Positions 1 through 5,865 of a DNA stretch of 6,404 bases are shown here, piece by piece. Under the pieces are notes generated by a model that made no database searches, was not told where the DNA came from, and was given only the letters and a program-made list of their open reading frames with translations. The position numbers and the translations under genes are program-made. The stretch comes from an uncultured Pseudomonadota bacterium. Lineage in GTDB: Bacteria > Pseudomonadota > Gammaproteobacteria > Steroidobacterales > Steroidobacteraceae. The stretch covers positions 1-6,404 of the forward strand of contig CAITAM010000081.1 of NCBI GenBank assembly GCA_903890265.1. Reading direction: 5' to 3'. The first letter of the stretch is position 1. Every line of letters begins with the position of its first letter.

Positions 1-260
1 ACGTAATTGCCGGTCGGCACCGCGGTGTAGTTCAGCGCCGTGCCGCCGCCGGTCATGGCCGTCGGCCAGGTGCCGTTCTGGGCGTAATAGTCCGCAATCG
101 CGACCTTGGTGCTGCTCGTCAGGACCACGCCCTCGGAGACCTGGGCGCGAATCGTGTAGTCCTGGTAGGCCGGGATCGCGATCGCGGCGAGGATGCCGAT
201 GATGGCGATCACGATCATCAGTTCGATCAGGGTGAAACCTTTGGCGTGGGAACGGCGCAT
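1..260 (-). CDS. pilA: Type IVa major pilin (PilA-like), C-terminus cut by the window edge
   Basis: This is the structural subunit of type IV pili, which is inserted in the inner membrane, processed by prepilin peptidase (PilD family) and assembled into the fibre. Eighty-six codons are visible. The leader MRRSHAKG is basic and ends in Gly8; mature Phe9 follows, with Glu13 as the conserved Glu5 of the mature pilin. The hydrophobic helix (about residues 9-30) ends at IPAYQDYTIRAQVSEG, the classic PilA sequence. Residues 31-60 continue the helix, and the start of the globular domain has YYAQNGTWP. The ATG at 260-258 is preceded by a GAGG ribosome binding site (266-269 on the plus strand) at a 5-nt spacing. 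A sigma-54 promoter lies about 95 bp upstream. The disulfide-loop end of the protein is outside the window, so the pilin subgroup cannot be judged. The class is near certain; major rather than minor pilin is inferred from the sequence and the dedicated sigma-54 promoter. Confidence 0.95.
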   Translation of the reverse strand, partial: MRRSHAKGFTLIELMIVIAIIGILAAIAIPAYQDYTIRAQVSEGVVLTSSTKVAIADYYAQNGTWPTAMTGGGTALNYTAVPTGNY

Positions 261-352
261 GGAAACCTCGTGGATGCTGGTCTATGGGGAGTGGTCAAAT
301 GGCGTGCCGAAGGTCCGGCGTGTCAGTGTCAACATCCTGTGAAGTTTCAGAC

Positions 353-369
353 AGCAAGATCCATGCCAA
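353..369 (-). promoter_or_regulatory. Sigma-54 (-24/-12) promoter of the pilin gene
   Basis: Read on the minus strand the site is TTGGCATGGATCTTGCT. The sigma-54 consensus is YTGGCACG-N4-TTGCW, so only one conserved base differs (T for C in GGCAC). The GG and GC dinucleotides are separated by exactly 10 bases, as RpoN requires. The predicted transcription start is near 342, giving a leader of about 80 nt before the pilin ATG at 260. In Pseudomonas and other gammaproteobacteria pilA is transcribed by RpoN and activated by the PilS/PilR pair. That known arrangement plus the orientation makes this a strong call. No pilS or pilR is in the window. Confidence 0.88.
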
Positions 370-420
370 GGAAGGCAGAAGCAATCGCGCCCTAGTAATC
401 AATGACTTGCGGTCGCCGGG

Positions 421-440
421 CGGTCCCGCGATCGGGACCG
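421..440. promoter_or_regulatory. Perfect inverted repeat, candidate activator site upstream of the pilin promoter
   Basis: CGGTCCCG and CGGGACCG form an 8-bp perfect dyad around a 4-base centre (CGAT). The centre lies about 89 bp upstream of the predicted pilin start, the usual range for an upstream activating sequence of a sigma-54 enhancer-binding protein. No T-run follows on either strand, so it is not a convincing terminator. The regulator is unknown, and GC-rich DNA yields short palindromes by chance. The regulatory role is inference. Confidence 0.35.
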
Positions 441-461
441 GCCGTCGCTGAGTGCCCTTGT

Positions 462-478
462 GCGTCACTTAGTGACGC
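462..478. promoter_or_regulatory. Perfect inverted repeat GCGTCACT-T-AGTGACGC, candidate operator
   Basis: Two 8-bp arms flank a single central base, which fits a homodimeric DNA-binding protein better than an RNA hairpin. The centre is about 128 bp upstream of the predicted pilin start and about 40 bp (near four helical turns) from the centre of the 421-440 dyad. The arms are less GC-extreme than the surroundings, so a chance match is less likely than for the pure G/C dyads. The site could serve the pilin, the kinase gene on the other side, or both. Confidence 0.4.
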
Positions 479-664
479 CACCCGTCAGGTCCTTGCAAAG
501 ATCCACCGGATTGCGCCTGCGGCGTCCGTTGCGTTACACCTTGGGGTCGCCGGCAGGGGCCCTGCCCGCACCGCGTGTGCACCCAATAACAAGGAACGTG
601 CCGTGTCACCGATCGTCAGCTGCGGCCGTCCGGCCGCCCGACGGACCGATCACCGGGTCCGCCC

Positions 665-2749
665 GTGGCGGTAGCGGCCGAGCAGCTGAAACTGGCCGGC
701 CGCCGGCGCCTGCCGGGCTGGCCGCCCGCCGGGTGGTCGGGCGTGCTCTCGGCGACGGCGGTCGCGAGCTGGGCCTACGCACTCGTCGCCGCGGCGTGGC
801 TGTCCGGGCGCTTCACCGGCGGCGAGGCGCCGGAAGCCTGCGCGCTCTGGATCGCGTTGCCCCTGCAGGTCGCCTGCTTCCTCGCCGTTGTCGTCAGCGT
901 CGTTTGGCCGCTGCGGGGTGCCCGGCCGCTCGGCGCCTGGGCGTGGTGGATCGCCGCGTTCTGCGTCACGGACCTCATCGCCAACTACGTGTGGAACGAC
1001 ACCACCCGGGCGAGTTCGTCCGGCATCTTCGACCTGCCGGACCTCCTGTTCCTCGCCTGCTACGGGGTGCTCACGGCGGCGATACTCGCGCTCTACCGCG
1101 AACTCTCGGGCCGGCTGCGTGACGGGCGCCTCGTGCTGGACGCCGCGACCATCTTCGGTGCCCTGCTGGCCGCGATGTGGGCCGTGCTGGCGCTGCGCCC
1201 GGCGGCGGCCGGCGTGCCGCCGGGCTTTGCCATGCGCATCGCGCTGCCGTACATGGCGGTGCTGTCGGTGCTGCTCACGGTGGTCCTCCTTGTCCACCTG
1301 CGGGTCCCCGTGGCGCGCGCGAATCTCTGGGTCCACGCCGTGCTCGCGGCGGCGGTGCTCGAGGCGGCGTGGGAGGTGTGCTGGCTCAGCAGCTGGCTGA
1401 TGAACCGCGATATCGTCGGTGCGTACTACAACTTCGGCGACGTGCTGTCGCTGTCGCTGCTGCTCACGGCCCTCGCGCAGCGCTACCGGCTGCGGGACGC
1501 CGCCAAGGCACCGCTGTGTCCCGAGCGCAACGCGGCCGCGTTCGTGCCGGCGCTCGCGGCGATGACCACCATCACGGTCGTGGCCGCCGTCGTCAGCACG
1601 AGCGCGGCGCTCGAGTCCTGGGTCCTGGTCGGGCTCGTGGTGTTCTGCGCGCTGCTCCTGAGCGTGCGCCATTACCGGGCGCAGCGCGAGCTGAACGCCA
1701 TGCACCTGAGGCTCGCGCTGCAGCGTGCCGACGAGCGTCTCACCGAACTCGTGCGCACCTCGACGGACCTGATTCTCGTCACCGACCCGCACGGGCTCAT
1801 TCGCTTCGCCAGTCCCGCCGCCATCGACGTGGTGCAGCGGCCGGGCGCGGAGCTCATCGGCACGTCGGTGGTCGAGCTCTTCGGTCAGCGCCAGAGCGGC
1901 GTCGTGGCCGGCTTCCTCAAGGGCCTCGACAGCAGCGAGGAGCCGGCCGTGATGGAGGTTGCGGTGGAGCAGGACGGCGCGCCCGAGCGGGTCATCCGCA
2001 TCACCGGCCGCAACCAGCTGCACAACGACACCATCGGCGGGCTGACGCTGTCGGTCAGCGATGTCAGTGAACAGCGACGGCTCGAGCGCCATGCGCTCAA
2101 CGTGCAGACGGAGGAGCGCCTCCGGCTCGCGGCCGATATCCACGACGGCCTCGGCCAGGAACTCGCGGGGCTCGCGATGATGCTGCAGAGCATCGTCAGC
2201 GCGGCGAACACCGCGCCCGGGTCGCAGCGCGAGCAGCTGCAGCGCGTGATCACCCGCCTGAACGAGTCGATCCGCTCGGCGCGCGATCTCGCGCGCGGCC
2301 TGTCGCCGCTCGAGGTCGTGCGCGGGTCGCTCGGCCATGCGCTGCGTTCGCTCGCCGACACCGCCGACGGGCGGTGCCGTATCGAGGTCGACATCGAGCC
2401 GATGTTCTACGAGAGCGTCATCGGTGACTTTCCGGCCGAGAACCTGTGCCGGATAGCGACCGAGGCGATCCTGAACGCGATCAGCCACAGCCGGTGCAGC
2501 GAGCTTGCCGTGCGGCTCGGCACCGAGGCGGACGACCTCGTGCTGACCGTGAGCGACAACGGGGCGGGCTTCGCCGCCCATCGCCGGCGCGCCTCGGGGC
2601 TGGGTCTCAGGCTCATGGATTACCGCGCCCGGCTGATCGGCGGGCGCTGCGTCGTCGAAACCGTCGCCGACCGCGGCACCGCGGTGCAGGTCCGCGTGCC
2701 GATGCGTGCGGTGGCGCGGGTCAAGCGGGTCCAGCCGGCCATCGCCTGA
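665..2749 (+). CDS. Membrane sensor histidine kinase, NarL/DesK type (HisKA_3), with PAS domain
   Basis: This is a 694-residue inner-membrane sensor kinase expected to autophosphorylate on His and pass the phosphate to a LuxR/NarL-type response regulator. Residues 27-335 hold about ten hydrophobic segments with almost no periplasmic loop domain, so it probably senses a membrane or intramembrane signal. A pattern around 120-175 (FDLPDLLFLACYGVL, then a conserved VLDAATIFG) resembles polytopic N-termini also found on some GGDEF/EAL proteins. A helical linker (336-358) leads to a PAS domain (about 358-470, beginning LVRTSTDLILVTD). The phosphoacceptor motif is RLRLAADIHDGLGQEL with His493, the HisKA_3 signature. 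The HATPase domain has the N-box EAILNAISHS (Asn604), G1 DNGAGF (631-636) and G2 SGLGLRL (644-650); all look intact. The GTG start is chosen because an in-frame stop lies at 587-589 and no ATG, GTG or TTG occurs in frame between; its Shine-Dalgarno site is poor. No receiver or regulator gene is adjacent, so it is an orphan here. Ligand and target are unknown. Confidence 0.93.
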   Translation: MAVAAEQLKLAGRRRLPGWPPAGWSGVLSATAVASWAYALVAAAWLSGRFTGGEAPEACALWIALPLQVACFLAVVVSVVWPLRGARPLGAWAWWIAAFCVTDLIANYVWNDTTRASSSGIFDLPDLLFLACYGVLTAAILALYRELSGRLRDGRLVLDAATIFGALLAAMWAVLALRPAAAGVPPGFAMRIALPYMAVLSVLLTVVLLVHLRVPVARANLWVHAVLAAAVLEAAWEVCWLSSWLMNRDIVGAYYNFGDVLSLSLLLTALAQRYRLRDAAKAPLCPERNAAAFVPALAAMTTITVVAAVVSTSAALESWVLVGLVVFCALLLSVRHYRAQRELNAMHLRLALQRADERLTELVRTSTDLILVTDPHGLIRFASPAAIDVVQRPGAELIGTSVVELFGQRQSGVVAGFLKGLDSSEEPAVMEVAVEQDGAPERVIRITGRNQLHNDTIGGLTLSVSDVSEQRRLERHALNVQTEERLRLAADIHDGLGQELAGLAMMLQSIVSAANTAPGSQREQLQRVITRLNESIRSARDLARGLSPLEVVRGSLGHALRSLADTADGRCRIEVDIEPMFYESVIGDFPAENLCRIATEAILNAISHSRCSELAVRLGTEADDLVLTVSDNGAGFAAHRRRASGLGLRLMDYRARLIGGRCVVETVADRGTAVQVRVPMRAVARVKRVQPAIA

Positions 2750-2780
2750 GGGCGCGGGCGGGCCACGGCACCGGCCGCGA

Positions 2781-3626
2781 TCAGTCCCAGAGCTCGGAGA
2801 GCTTCTCGCCGCGCCGCGCCTTTTTCACGGCGCGTACGGCCTTGCGGAAGATCGGCGGTATGAGGTCCCGGAGCACGCCCCGGACGATCCGCAGCGGCTT
2901 CACCCGCACGGGGTTGTTGCGCGACACGTGGTAGAGCGTGGAGTGCGCCTGCCCGTCGGGGTTCCAGGTGTTCGTGTAGTAGTACAGCGCGATCGAGCGG
3001 CGCGCCCGGCCGGGCGGCGCGGCCAGCGGTACCGGGTGCCCGTGCAGCGACTCCTGCGTCGTGGAAAAGATCACGCAGCGGTTGAAGAGCGGCGCCACGG
3101 CCTTCGCCTTGGTCATCGACGGGCGGTCCCAGAGCTCGAGGTGGCCGTTGTACGCGTCATCCCAGTCCTTGTTGAGGTACAGCAGGAGATTGATGCGCCG
3201 CTCGAGGTTGTACTTCTTCAGGTGATTGAAATCGGCATGCACCTCGAGGAAGCCGCCGTTCTCGATCCAATGCACGCCGCCACCGAAGTAGGACGGATCG
3301 GCGAGCAGGCCACTGATCCCGGTCAGCTTCTCGAGATACGCGATGAAGACGCCCGAGTTCAGGAAATTGATCAGGGCCGCCGTCTTCGGCCCGACGACGT
3401 CCGGCATGAAGGCGAATTTGTTGTGATCGGTCTTGCGGTCCATGAACTTCGCGTACCGCTTCGAGCGGTCGAGCGCGTCGACTTCGTCCAGCACCCCGTC
3501 CAGCACGCCGGGATCGACGAAGTCATCGAGCACGATGTGCGCAAACGGCCGGTTACCGACGTAGTCCGCCTGGCGCTGCTCGCCGGCGGCGACGAGTTCT
3601 TCACGGGGCGAGTCGAGCGTGATCAT
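2781..3626 (-). CDS. 2OG-Fe(II) oxygenase, prolyl 4-hydroxylase-like, in a glycan operon
   Basis: This predicted soluble non-haem iron dioxygenase (281 residues) would couple 2-oxoglutarate decarboxylation to hydroxylation of an unknown substrate. The jelly-roll core shows the full ligand set. His130 and Asp132 form the H-x-D motif in GGFLEVHADFNHL, followed by RRINLLLYLNKDW and the GGHLELWD-type strand (here NGHLELWD). The distal His is His195 in SLHGHP, and the 2OG-binding Arg is Arg209 or Arg210 in ARRSIALYYYT. The N-terminal PFAHIVLDDFVDPGVLD is typical of the P4H-like family (2OG-FeII_Oxy_3). A strongly basic tail follows (about 241-275, many Arg/Lys), possibly for membrane or nucleic-acid contact. 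The ATG at 3626-3624 is preferred: the frame stays open upstream to 3854, but that stretch is Gly/Asp/Pro low complexity arising from a 12-bp repeat. A weak GGGAAG lies upstream of the ATG. It is the last gene of a set with a GT4 and an RmlD homologue, so the substrate could be a sugar, lipid carrier or surface protein. Confidence 0.87.
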   Translation of the reverse strand: MITLDSPREELVAAGEQRQADYVGNRPFAHIVLDDFVDPGVLDGVLDEVDALDRSKRYAKFMDRKTDHNKFAFMPDVVGPKTAALINFLNSGVFIAYLEKLTGISGLLADPSYFGGGVHWIENGGFLEVHADFNHLKKYNLERRINLLLYLNKDWDDAYNGHLELWDRPSMTKAKAVAPLFNRCVIFSTTQESLHGHPVPLAAPPGRARRSIALYYYTNTWNPDGQAHSTLYHVSRNNPVRVKPLRIVRGVLRDLIPPIFRKAVRAVKKARRGEKLSELWD

Positions 3627-3792
3627 GGGCGATGGCTTCCCGGTGTGGCCGGCAGCGCAAGGCGCGGGGGCCGTCAGTGTGAGGCATTCATGATAGCAGC
3701 GCGCCGGCCCCGCCCGGCCACCCGGGCCCTGGCCGGGGCGGTCGCCAGCGTCGTCGCCAGCGTCGTCGCCAGCGCGATCACCTGCGCCGTCG
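3627..3792 (-). other. Gap between glycosyltransferase and oxygenase genes, with repeat and hairpin
   Basis: This 166-bp spacer separates two co-directional genes. It carries a 12-bp tandem repeat (3741-3776) and a G/C-rich near-perfect stem, CCGCCCGGCCA (3710-3720) against TGGCCGGGGCGG (3730-3741), with a 9-base loop and one bulged G. Transcription from the glycosyltransferase would read through it. No T-run follows the stem on the minus strand, so full termination is doubtful, but attenuation or a processing site is possible. I see no clear promoter for the oxygenase here. Confidence 0.4.
3741..3776. repeat. 12-bp tandem repeat, nearly three copies
   Basis: The unit GTCGCCAGCGTC occurs twice exactly (3741-3752, 3753-3764) and a third time with its last two bases changed (3765-3776, ending CGCG... 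in place of CGTC). The unit length is a multiple of three, so copy-number change would not shift a frame. It lies in the spacer just downstream of the GT4 stop codon and creates the Asp/Gly-rich reading that falsely extends the oxygenase frame. Confidence 0.85.
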
Positions 3793-4827
3793 TCAGGTCC
3801 GTTGCGACCCGGTACCGGCGAGCGTTGCCAGCAAGTCGACGTAACGCGTCGCATAGCCCGTCACCGAGTAGTCCTTGAGGAGGTGCGCGTGGCCGGCGCG
3901 ACCCTGGGCGGCGCGAAGCGCGGGGTCGGCGAGCAGGCGCCCAAGGGCCGCCTCCCACTCGGCCGGCGTGTCGGCGAGAAAGCCCGTCGTGCCGTCGATG
4001 ACGGCGGCGCGGTTGGCGCCGACCGGCGAGGCGACGCACGGCAGGCCCGCGGCCATGTACTGCAGGAGCTTGAAGGCGCACTTGCCGCGCGCCCACGCGT
4101 CGTCGGTCAGCGGCATGATGCCGACGTGGGCGCGGCCGAGGGCGGCCGCCTCCGTCGCCGCGCTCCAGGCCACGCGCTCGATACGTAACTCCGGCCAGTC
4201 CGGGAACGCCGAGCAGATCACCTTGAGGACGAGATCGGGGTGGCGTCGGCTGAGCGCCGCGAGCGCCGGCCGGACGAGTTCGAGGTAGACGAGGTTCTCG
4301 GGGCTGCCGATCCAGACCACGGTCGGCGGCAGGTCGGCGTTGGCGGTCGCCTGCGTGTAGCGGCCGGCATCGAGCGCCGTCGGCAGCACGACCACCGGGC
4401 GCCCCGCGCGCTCGGCCTCGGCGCGCAGCACCTCGTTACCGACCACGACCGTGTCCATGGCGCGGCACGTGGCGAGGAACTTCATGCGGCGCCAGCGCCC
4501 CTCGTCGGCCGGCGCGCCGAGCCGGCGCGGCTTGCGGACGTAGATCGCGTCGTCCAGATCAAAGACCGCGTGCGCCGTCAGCCGGCGCAGCAGCCACGCC
4601 TCCGGCGCGCTGAGCTTGACCTGCTGCAGCACCGTGACCGAGGCGCGCGCGAGCGCCGCGCGCGCCGCGAGGAGTCGCCAGCCGTAGCGACCGGCGGGCA
4701 GCTCCAGCCGCTCGACGTCCCAGCCCGCTTCGCTCAGCGGCTCGACCAGGCAGTCCATGCGGTAGCGGAACGACGGCTGCGCCAGCCGGTAGGCGACGAG
4801 CAGCGCCCGGGGCCGCGGCGTGCTCAC
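3793..4827 (-). CDS. GT4-family glycosyltransferase
   Basis: This 344-residue GT-B-fold enzyme probably transfers a sugar from a nucleotide donor to a growing polysaccharide or lipid-linked glycan at the cytoplasmic face of the membrane. The N-terminal domain starts with RALLVAYRLAQPSFRYRMDCL, the strand and loop where acceptor-side contacts are expected, and includes VFDLDDAIY (88-96). The interdomain region has VVVLPTALD (145-153), and the C-terminal domain opens with TVVWIGSPENL (169-179). The donor-binding region reads GIMPLTDDAWARGKCAFKLL then QYMAAGLPCVASPVGANRAA (about 236-274), a strong family-4 signature with Lys249 and Lys253, followed by GTTGFLADTPAEWEAAL. The length is normal for GT4. 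The start is GTG at 4827-4825, overlapping the TGA of the upstream RmlD-like gene in GTGA (4-nt overlap), which indicates translational coupling. Donor and acceptor sugars cannot be told from the sequence. Confidence 0.9.
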   Translation of the reverse strand: MSTPRPRALLVAYRLAQPSFRYRMDCLVEPLSEAGWDVERLELPAGRYGWRLLAARAALARASVTVLQQVKLSAPEAWLLRRLTAHAVFDLDDAIYVRKPRRLGAPADEGRWRRMKFLATCRAMDTVVVGNEVLRAEAERAGRPVVVLPTALDAGRYTQATANADLPPTVVWIGSPENLVYLELVRPALAALSRRHPDLVLKVICSAFPDWPELRIERVAWSAATEAAALGRAHVGIMPLTDDAWARGKCAFKLLQYMAAGLPCVASPVGANRAAVIDGTTGFLADTPAEWEAALGRLLADPALRAAQGRAGHAHLLKDYSVTGYATRYVDLLATLAGTGSQRT

Positions 4828-5702
4828 GCCCGCGCCCCGGCGCCGGCGGCGAGCACGCGCCTAAGCGCCGTGCGCCAGTGCGGTGCCGGCCGACCCAGCG
4901 CGTTCTCGGTGAGTCGCTTGTCGAGCACGGTGTAGCGCGGCCGCTGCACCGCCTCCGGCTGCTCGCCCGTCGCGACCGGGCGGATCGCCGGCGGCGGGCC
5001 GATGAGGCCGAGGATCTCGGCCTCCTCCGCCACCGCCACGAGAAAGTCGTAGGGTGTGGCGATGCCGGAGTCACACCAGTGGTGGATGCCGCCCAGCCGT
5101 TCGGTGCCGAGGTGCCACAGCGTACCGGCGAGGCTTTCGCTGCTGGTCGGGGCCGAGAGCCGGTCGGCAATGGCGTTGACCGGCGCCGGGATGCGCAGTC
5201 GCGCGAGGAGTTCCTTGAGCGGCCGGGCGCTGGCCGGGCCGTACAGCCAGGACGTGCGGCAGACCGTGCCGGCGCCGCGGAGCTCCTCGTGCACGGCCTG
5301 CTCGCCGGCGAGTTTGCTCGCGCCGTAGACGTTGACCGGCTGCGGCACGCCGTCGTGCGCGAGCGGCGTCGTGCCACTGCCGTCGAACACCTCGGCCGTC
5401 GAGACGAACACGAGGTGCGCGCCGATCCGCCGGCAGGCCGCGGCGACGTACCGGCTGCCGAGGGCATTGACGGCCGTGGCACCCTCGGCATCGGTCTCCG
5501 CCGCATCGACGTCAGCGAATGCCGCGGCGTTGACGACGAGACCCGGGTGCAGTGCGCGTAGCGTGGTGCTGACCGCCTCGGCGTCGGTGACGTCGAGCTC
5601 GTCGCGCGACAGGGCCATCACGGTGAGCGACGGGGGTGCCGCGGCACGGAGCGCCCGGCCGAGCACCCCGCCGGCGCCGAGGATCAGCGCACTCTCGGTC
5701 AC
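4824..5702 (-). CDS. RmlD-like dTDP-4-dehydrorhamnose reductase family protein (extended SDR)
   Basis: This is an NAD(P)H-dependent reductase of the RmlD substrate-binding family (292 residues from the chosen start). RmlD makes dTDP-L-rhamnose from dTDP-4-dehydrorhamnose in the cytoplasm. Visible motifs are the Rossmann glycines G9-xx-G12-xx-G15 (GAGGVLGRAL), NAAAFADVDAAE (58-69), the catalytic Tyr126 and Lys130 in NVYGASKLAGE, RTSWLYG (149-155), APTSSESLAGT (184-194) and RPRYTVLDKRL (254-264). Two points differ from classical RmlD: the usual STDYVF reads STAEVF (101-106), and the segment after RTSWLYG is short and lacks the usual Gly-Asn-Phe. The substrate may therefore be another 4-keto sugar nucleotide. 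The GTG at 5702 is chosen because it gives the normal family length. Longer forms from ATG 5774 or 5819 add a Pro/Arg-rich tail, and a promoter-like sequence overlaps 5774. No rmlA, rmlB or rmlC is in the window. Confidence 0.85.
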   Translation of the reverse strand: MTESALILGAGGVLGRALRAAAPPSLTVMALSRDELDVTDAEAVSTTLRALHPGLVVNAAAFADVDAAETDAEGATAVNALGSRYVAAACRRIGAHLVFVSTAEVFDGSGTTPLAHDGVPQPVNVYGASKLAGEQAVHEELRGAGTVCRTSWLYGPASARPLKELLARLRIPAPVNAIADRLSAPTSSESLAGTLWHLGTERLGGIHHWCDSGIATPYDFLVAVAEEAEILGLIGPPPAIRPVATGEQPEAVQRPRYTVLDKRLTENALGRPAPHWRTALRRVLAAGAGARA

Positions 5703-5769
5703 GCGCCGTCGCCGGCGGATCGGCGGTGGGGCGGACGGTGTCGGCTGGCGGGTCCGTGCATGGCGATTC

Positions 5770-5798
5770 AGCATAGCGACTGGGTCCGGGGGCGTCCA
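5770..5798 (-). promoter_or_regulatory. Candidate sigma-70-like promoter of the reductase-GT4-oxygenase set
   Basis: On the minus strand, TGGACG (5798-5793) and TATGCT (5775-5770) are separated by exactly 17 bases. Each matches four of six consensus positions of TTGACA and TATAAT. Transcription would begin near 5763, about 60 nt before the GTG at 5702. If it is real, the ATG at 5774 inside the -10 element cannot be the reductase start. The match is moderate and rests on inspection alone. Confidence 0.35.
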
Positions 5799-5826
5799 TG
5801 GCGCGGCCGGTGGCCGCACGCGTGTC

Positions 5827-5835
5827 TGTTAGCAT
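5827..5835 (+). promoter_or_regulatory. Possible extended -10 element for the rightmost glycosyltransferase gene
   Basis: TGTTAGCAT reads as a TGn motif followed by TAGCAT, which matches four of six -10 positions. It would start transcription about 25 bases before the ATG at 5866. No -35 hexamer is recognisable upstream. It is one of the few AT-containing stretches in this divergent gap, but support is weak. Confidence 0.22.
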
Positions 5836-5865
5836 GCGGCTCCCGCCCCGTTCCACCGCCCGCCG

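Larger units (their letters stand above)
261..664. other. Divergent intergenic region between the pilin and histidine kinase genes
   Basis: About 400 bp hold no gene I can support. From left to right it contains the pilin leader and ribosome site, the sigma-54 promoter (353-369), inverted repeats at 421-440 and 462-478, a third perfect dyad GGCAGGG-G-CCCTGCC at 552-566, a Shine-Dalgarno-like AAGGAA at 591-596, and a G/C-only hairpin GCGGCC-GTCC-GGCCGC at 622-637. No convincing sigma-70 -35/-10 pair for the kinase is visible. ORFs read through this stretch have low-complexity Arg/Pro/Ala composition and look like shadows. Confidence 0.7.

Noticed and set aside
421..440. The 8-bp stem as an intrinsic terminator
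   Set aside because: No T-run on either strand, and neither neighbouring gene ends here.
650..2581. A 643-residue open frame antisense to the kinase gene
   Set aside because: Composition is Arg/His/Gln/Ala-rich with no recognisable domain, and it mirrors the kinase coding frame. Long antisense frames are expected in such GC-rich DNA.
3627..3854. A 76-residue N-terminal extension of the oxygenase
   Set aside because: It is low-complexity Gly/Asp/Pro created by the 12-bp repeat and overlaps the end of the GT4 gene. The ATG at 3626 starts right before the conserved core.
2706..3878. A 390-residue plus-strand frame across the oxygenase gene
   Set aside because: It is the complement of a clear 2OG-Fe(II) oxygenase with all catalytic residues and shows no domain itself.
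5703..5819. A longer reductase start at ATG 5774 or 5819
   Set aside because: The added residues are Pro/Arg-rich and unlike RmlD N-termini, no good ribosome site precedes them, and a promoter-like -10 covers 5774.
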